Source: Cyanoderma ruficeps (taxonomy: Eukaryota > Chordata > Aves > Passeriformes > Timaliidae). From it: a stretch of 64,000 bases of DNA. The position numbers and the translations under genes were made by a program. The notes below the pieces were generated by a model. It was not told the DNA's origin and ran no database searches. It was given only the letters and a program-made list of their open reading frames with translations. Below, piece by piece: positions 62,201-64,000 of this stretch. Where the stretch lies: positions 31,935,039 through 31,999,038 of the forward strand of contig VZDJ01007747.1 of NCBI GenBank assembly GCA_008694505.1, given 5' to 3'. Position 1 is the first letter of the stretch, and each line of letters opens with the position of its first letter.

Positions 62201-64000
62201 GGGGGAAGTACCAGAAAGTGAGAGGAGCTGAGCACTGAGCCCCAATCCTGACAGGCACCAAAACGTTTGCTCCTGGCAGGGCCAGAGGGTTTTGGAAAAT
62301 ATTTTCAAGTTGAAAACAGTTGGAAGTGCACTTCAAGAAAAATAAACATTGCAATCTGCTTGGATAGCTAAGCAGGAATGGCACAGAACTTGGTATCCCA
62401 GAGGTTCTGGGGATTAAAGATTTTCAACTACTTTTATGACCTTTGGGGATATTCTATGGCCTCCTGAGTACTTTTGGTAGTTTAATTTACAGCTTTTCCG
62501 TGTCATAATGCTGCCTAAAGCTGTGCCTTTGACTGGAGTCTCTCGACTGTAGTTACACAGCAAACATGTGACTGAAGTCTTAAGTGTGAAGTCTCAGTTG
62601 CTGGTTTTGAGGAGCCTGAGAAGGTAGCTAAGATGCCTGCCTTGCTGTTCACAGAGAAGGCTTGCCTGAAGACACAGATGGAGACTCTTTCTAGGATGCC
62701 GCTTGTCTTCTGTGCACTATTGGTTGCGTGACACAGGAGAATGTAACCAAGACACTGAGAACAGTCAGGCTTGTATAGAAATTCCTTCCTTTGTCCCATC
62801 TCTCCCCCAGCATGGCCACTGCAGAAGGCAACAATGAGAGTGCTCCTGGAACCAGCCTTACAGCTCTTGGCAGCCACCTCAGGGCAGTGTGTTCCAGTGG
62901 CTGGAGTAAGATCAATTGCACTCTTGAATTCCACACACATCTTTAAGGGCACCTCTAATTATGAATGCATTACAGATTACAGTTAAGTTTGTAATATTTG
63001 GAATGTTTAAAAACAGATATTTTTTCATCAGCAGGGAAGCCTTTAAGGAGGTAAATCTCATATTACTATTTCCCACTTCTCCTGTGTAGCAATAGTAGTG
63101 GGTGAAGACTGAAAATCTCTGGTATGGTAGAGGAAAAGCCCCTCTGTTCAGTGGAGACAGCATTCCCAGGGGAAAACATCCAGGTCTGGGAATTCTTTGG
63201 GAAACCTGTTGTTTTTCTTCTATCAGACCTAAGAAATGGCTCACAGTCCTGCCCAAATAAATTAGTCTGAAGTTGAGCCCAAATTGTGCCAGCAAAGAGT
63301 GGCACACAGTGTAGTTTGAAGAGTCTGGGTTATCACGTTGGGCTGATTTGCAGGGAAAATGAATATTTTGGTAGAAATGCATATTTATTAGAATCCCATT
63401 TATTGCTGCAAATTACAGTCACTTTGGAAGTGTATTGGTTTACTTGTTTCAGCTGAAGTCCTGCTTTCATTCTCTGACCTGATGCGGTGTAGAAAGGATC
63501 AAACCATCTCTATATTAAAAAAAGAAAAGAAAGAAACTGTACTCAAACCATAAAAAGGTTTTTGGTTTCTTCAAAAGAAGAAAGGCAGTCTTGCCATAAA
63601 TTTGGTAAACTGCCTTTATAGTGCTTATGCCCACAGATTTAGCTTGTAACAGGGAAATGTGCTATGTTTAAATACCCAGAAGGAGTCTGGAAGACAGATT
63701 TGTCCTGATAGCTTGTCATTTACCAAAATGGGTAGTGATAATTGGACACAGGAGACACTTTCAGATCAGCCTTTAGTGACAGTGCTGATAGTTATGGAAA
63801 ACATAAAATATCTCATGGTGGAGCTTCAGTGTCTTCTCTGTCATCAGGCCAGGCAATGTCCCCAGCAAACACCATATGTATCATTGCCAACTACATTATA
63901 TCAAAATACTCTCACTTCAGATCCTTTCTTGTTCTTTAAAATATTCTACAACTGTACATATTAAAATTTACAAAATATTAATGAAATTGGAGTGTAAGAG
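59291..64000 (+). other. LDB2: LDB2 intron 1, end of window
   Basis: AT-rich to mixed sequence. Minus-strand open frames of 145 and 156 codons at 62515-62952 and 62912-63382 overlap each other and show no domain or compatible gene structure. No LDB2 exon 2 is reached before the window ends. Confidence 0.6.

Noticed and set aside
62515..63382. Two overlapping minus-strand open frames (145 and 156 codons)
   Set aside because: They overlap each other in different frames and show no domains; no viral or host protein is recognised.

Overview
The window looks like a piece of a bird nuclear genome. The base composition is AT-rich, unique sequence dominates, and interspersed repeats are sparse. The clearest repeats are 5'-truncated CR1 LINE tails of the avian type. 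No operons, tRNA or rRNA genes, or dense coding are present. A 4-base N run (7833-7836) and a single N (53232) show that it is a draft assembly. I infer Aves from the CR1 subfamilies; I cannot name the species.

Only one protein-coding exon can be supported. It is the first coding exon of LDB2 (LIM domain-binding 2, CLIM1) at 20652-20783 on the + strand. It encodes 44 residues and ends exactly at a consensus GTAAGT donor. An in-frame TAG 25 bases upstream fixes the start codon. A CpG-dense promoter and 5' leader (about 19840-20560) precede it, with an inverted CCAAT box and TATA-like AT motifs. The leader holds several upstream ORFs. One starts inside a TG microsatellite, and one overlaps the LDB2 start out of frame.

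Layout: 1 to about 19.8 kb is intergenic sequence upstream of LDB2, AT-rich except for a GC-rich block at 16.78-17.66 kb and carrying two old MIR-like SINE remnants. About 19.84-20.78 kb is the promoter, leader and exon 1. From 20784 to the window end (over 43 kb) is the first intron. It contains no second exon that I can recognise, two clear CR1 tails (39.07-39.44 and 50.98-51.29 kb), an older L3/MIR-like tail (32.17-32.30 kb), a probable solo LTR in reverse orientation (28.14-28.51 kb), simple repeats and candidate enhancer segments.

No novel multi-gene system is visible. The observations most worth checking are the upstream-ORF arrangement on LDB2, two perfect intronic inverted repeats (21-bp arms at 55.75 kb and 14-bp arms at 35.98 kb), a nest of interlocking palindromes with a kappaB-like core at 45.34 kb, and a CpG-retaining segment at 59.1 kb that looks like an enhancer.
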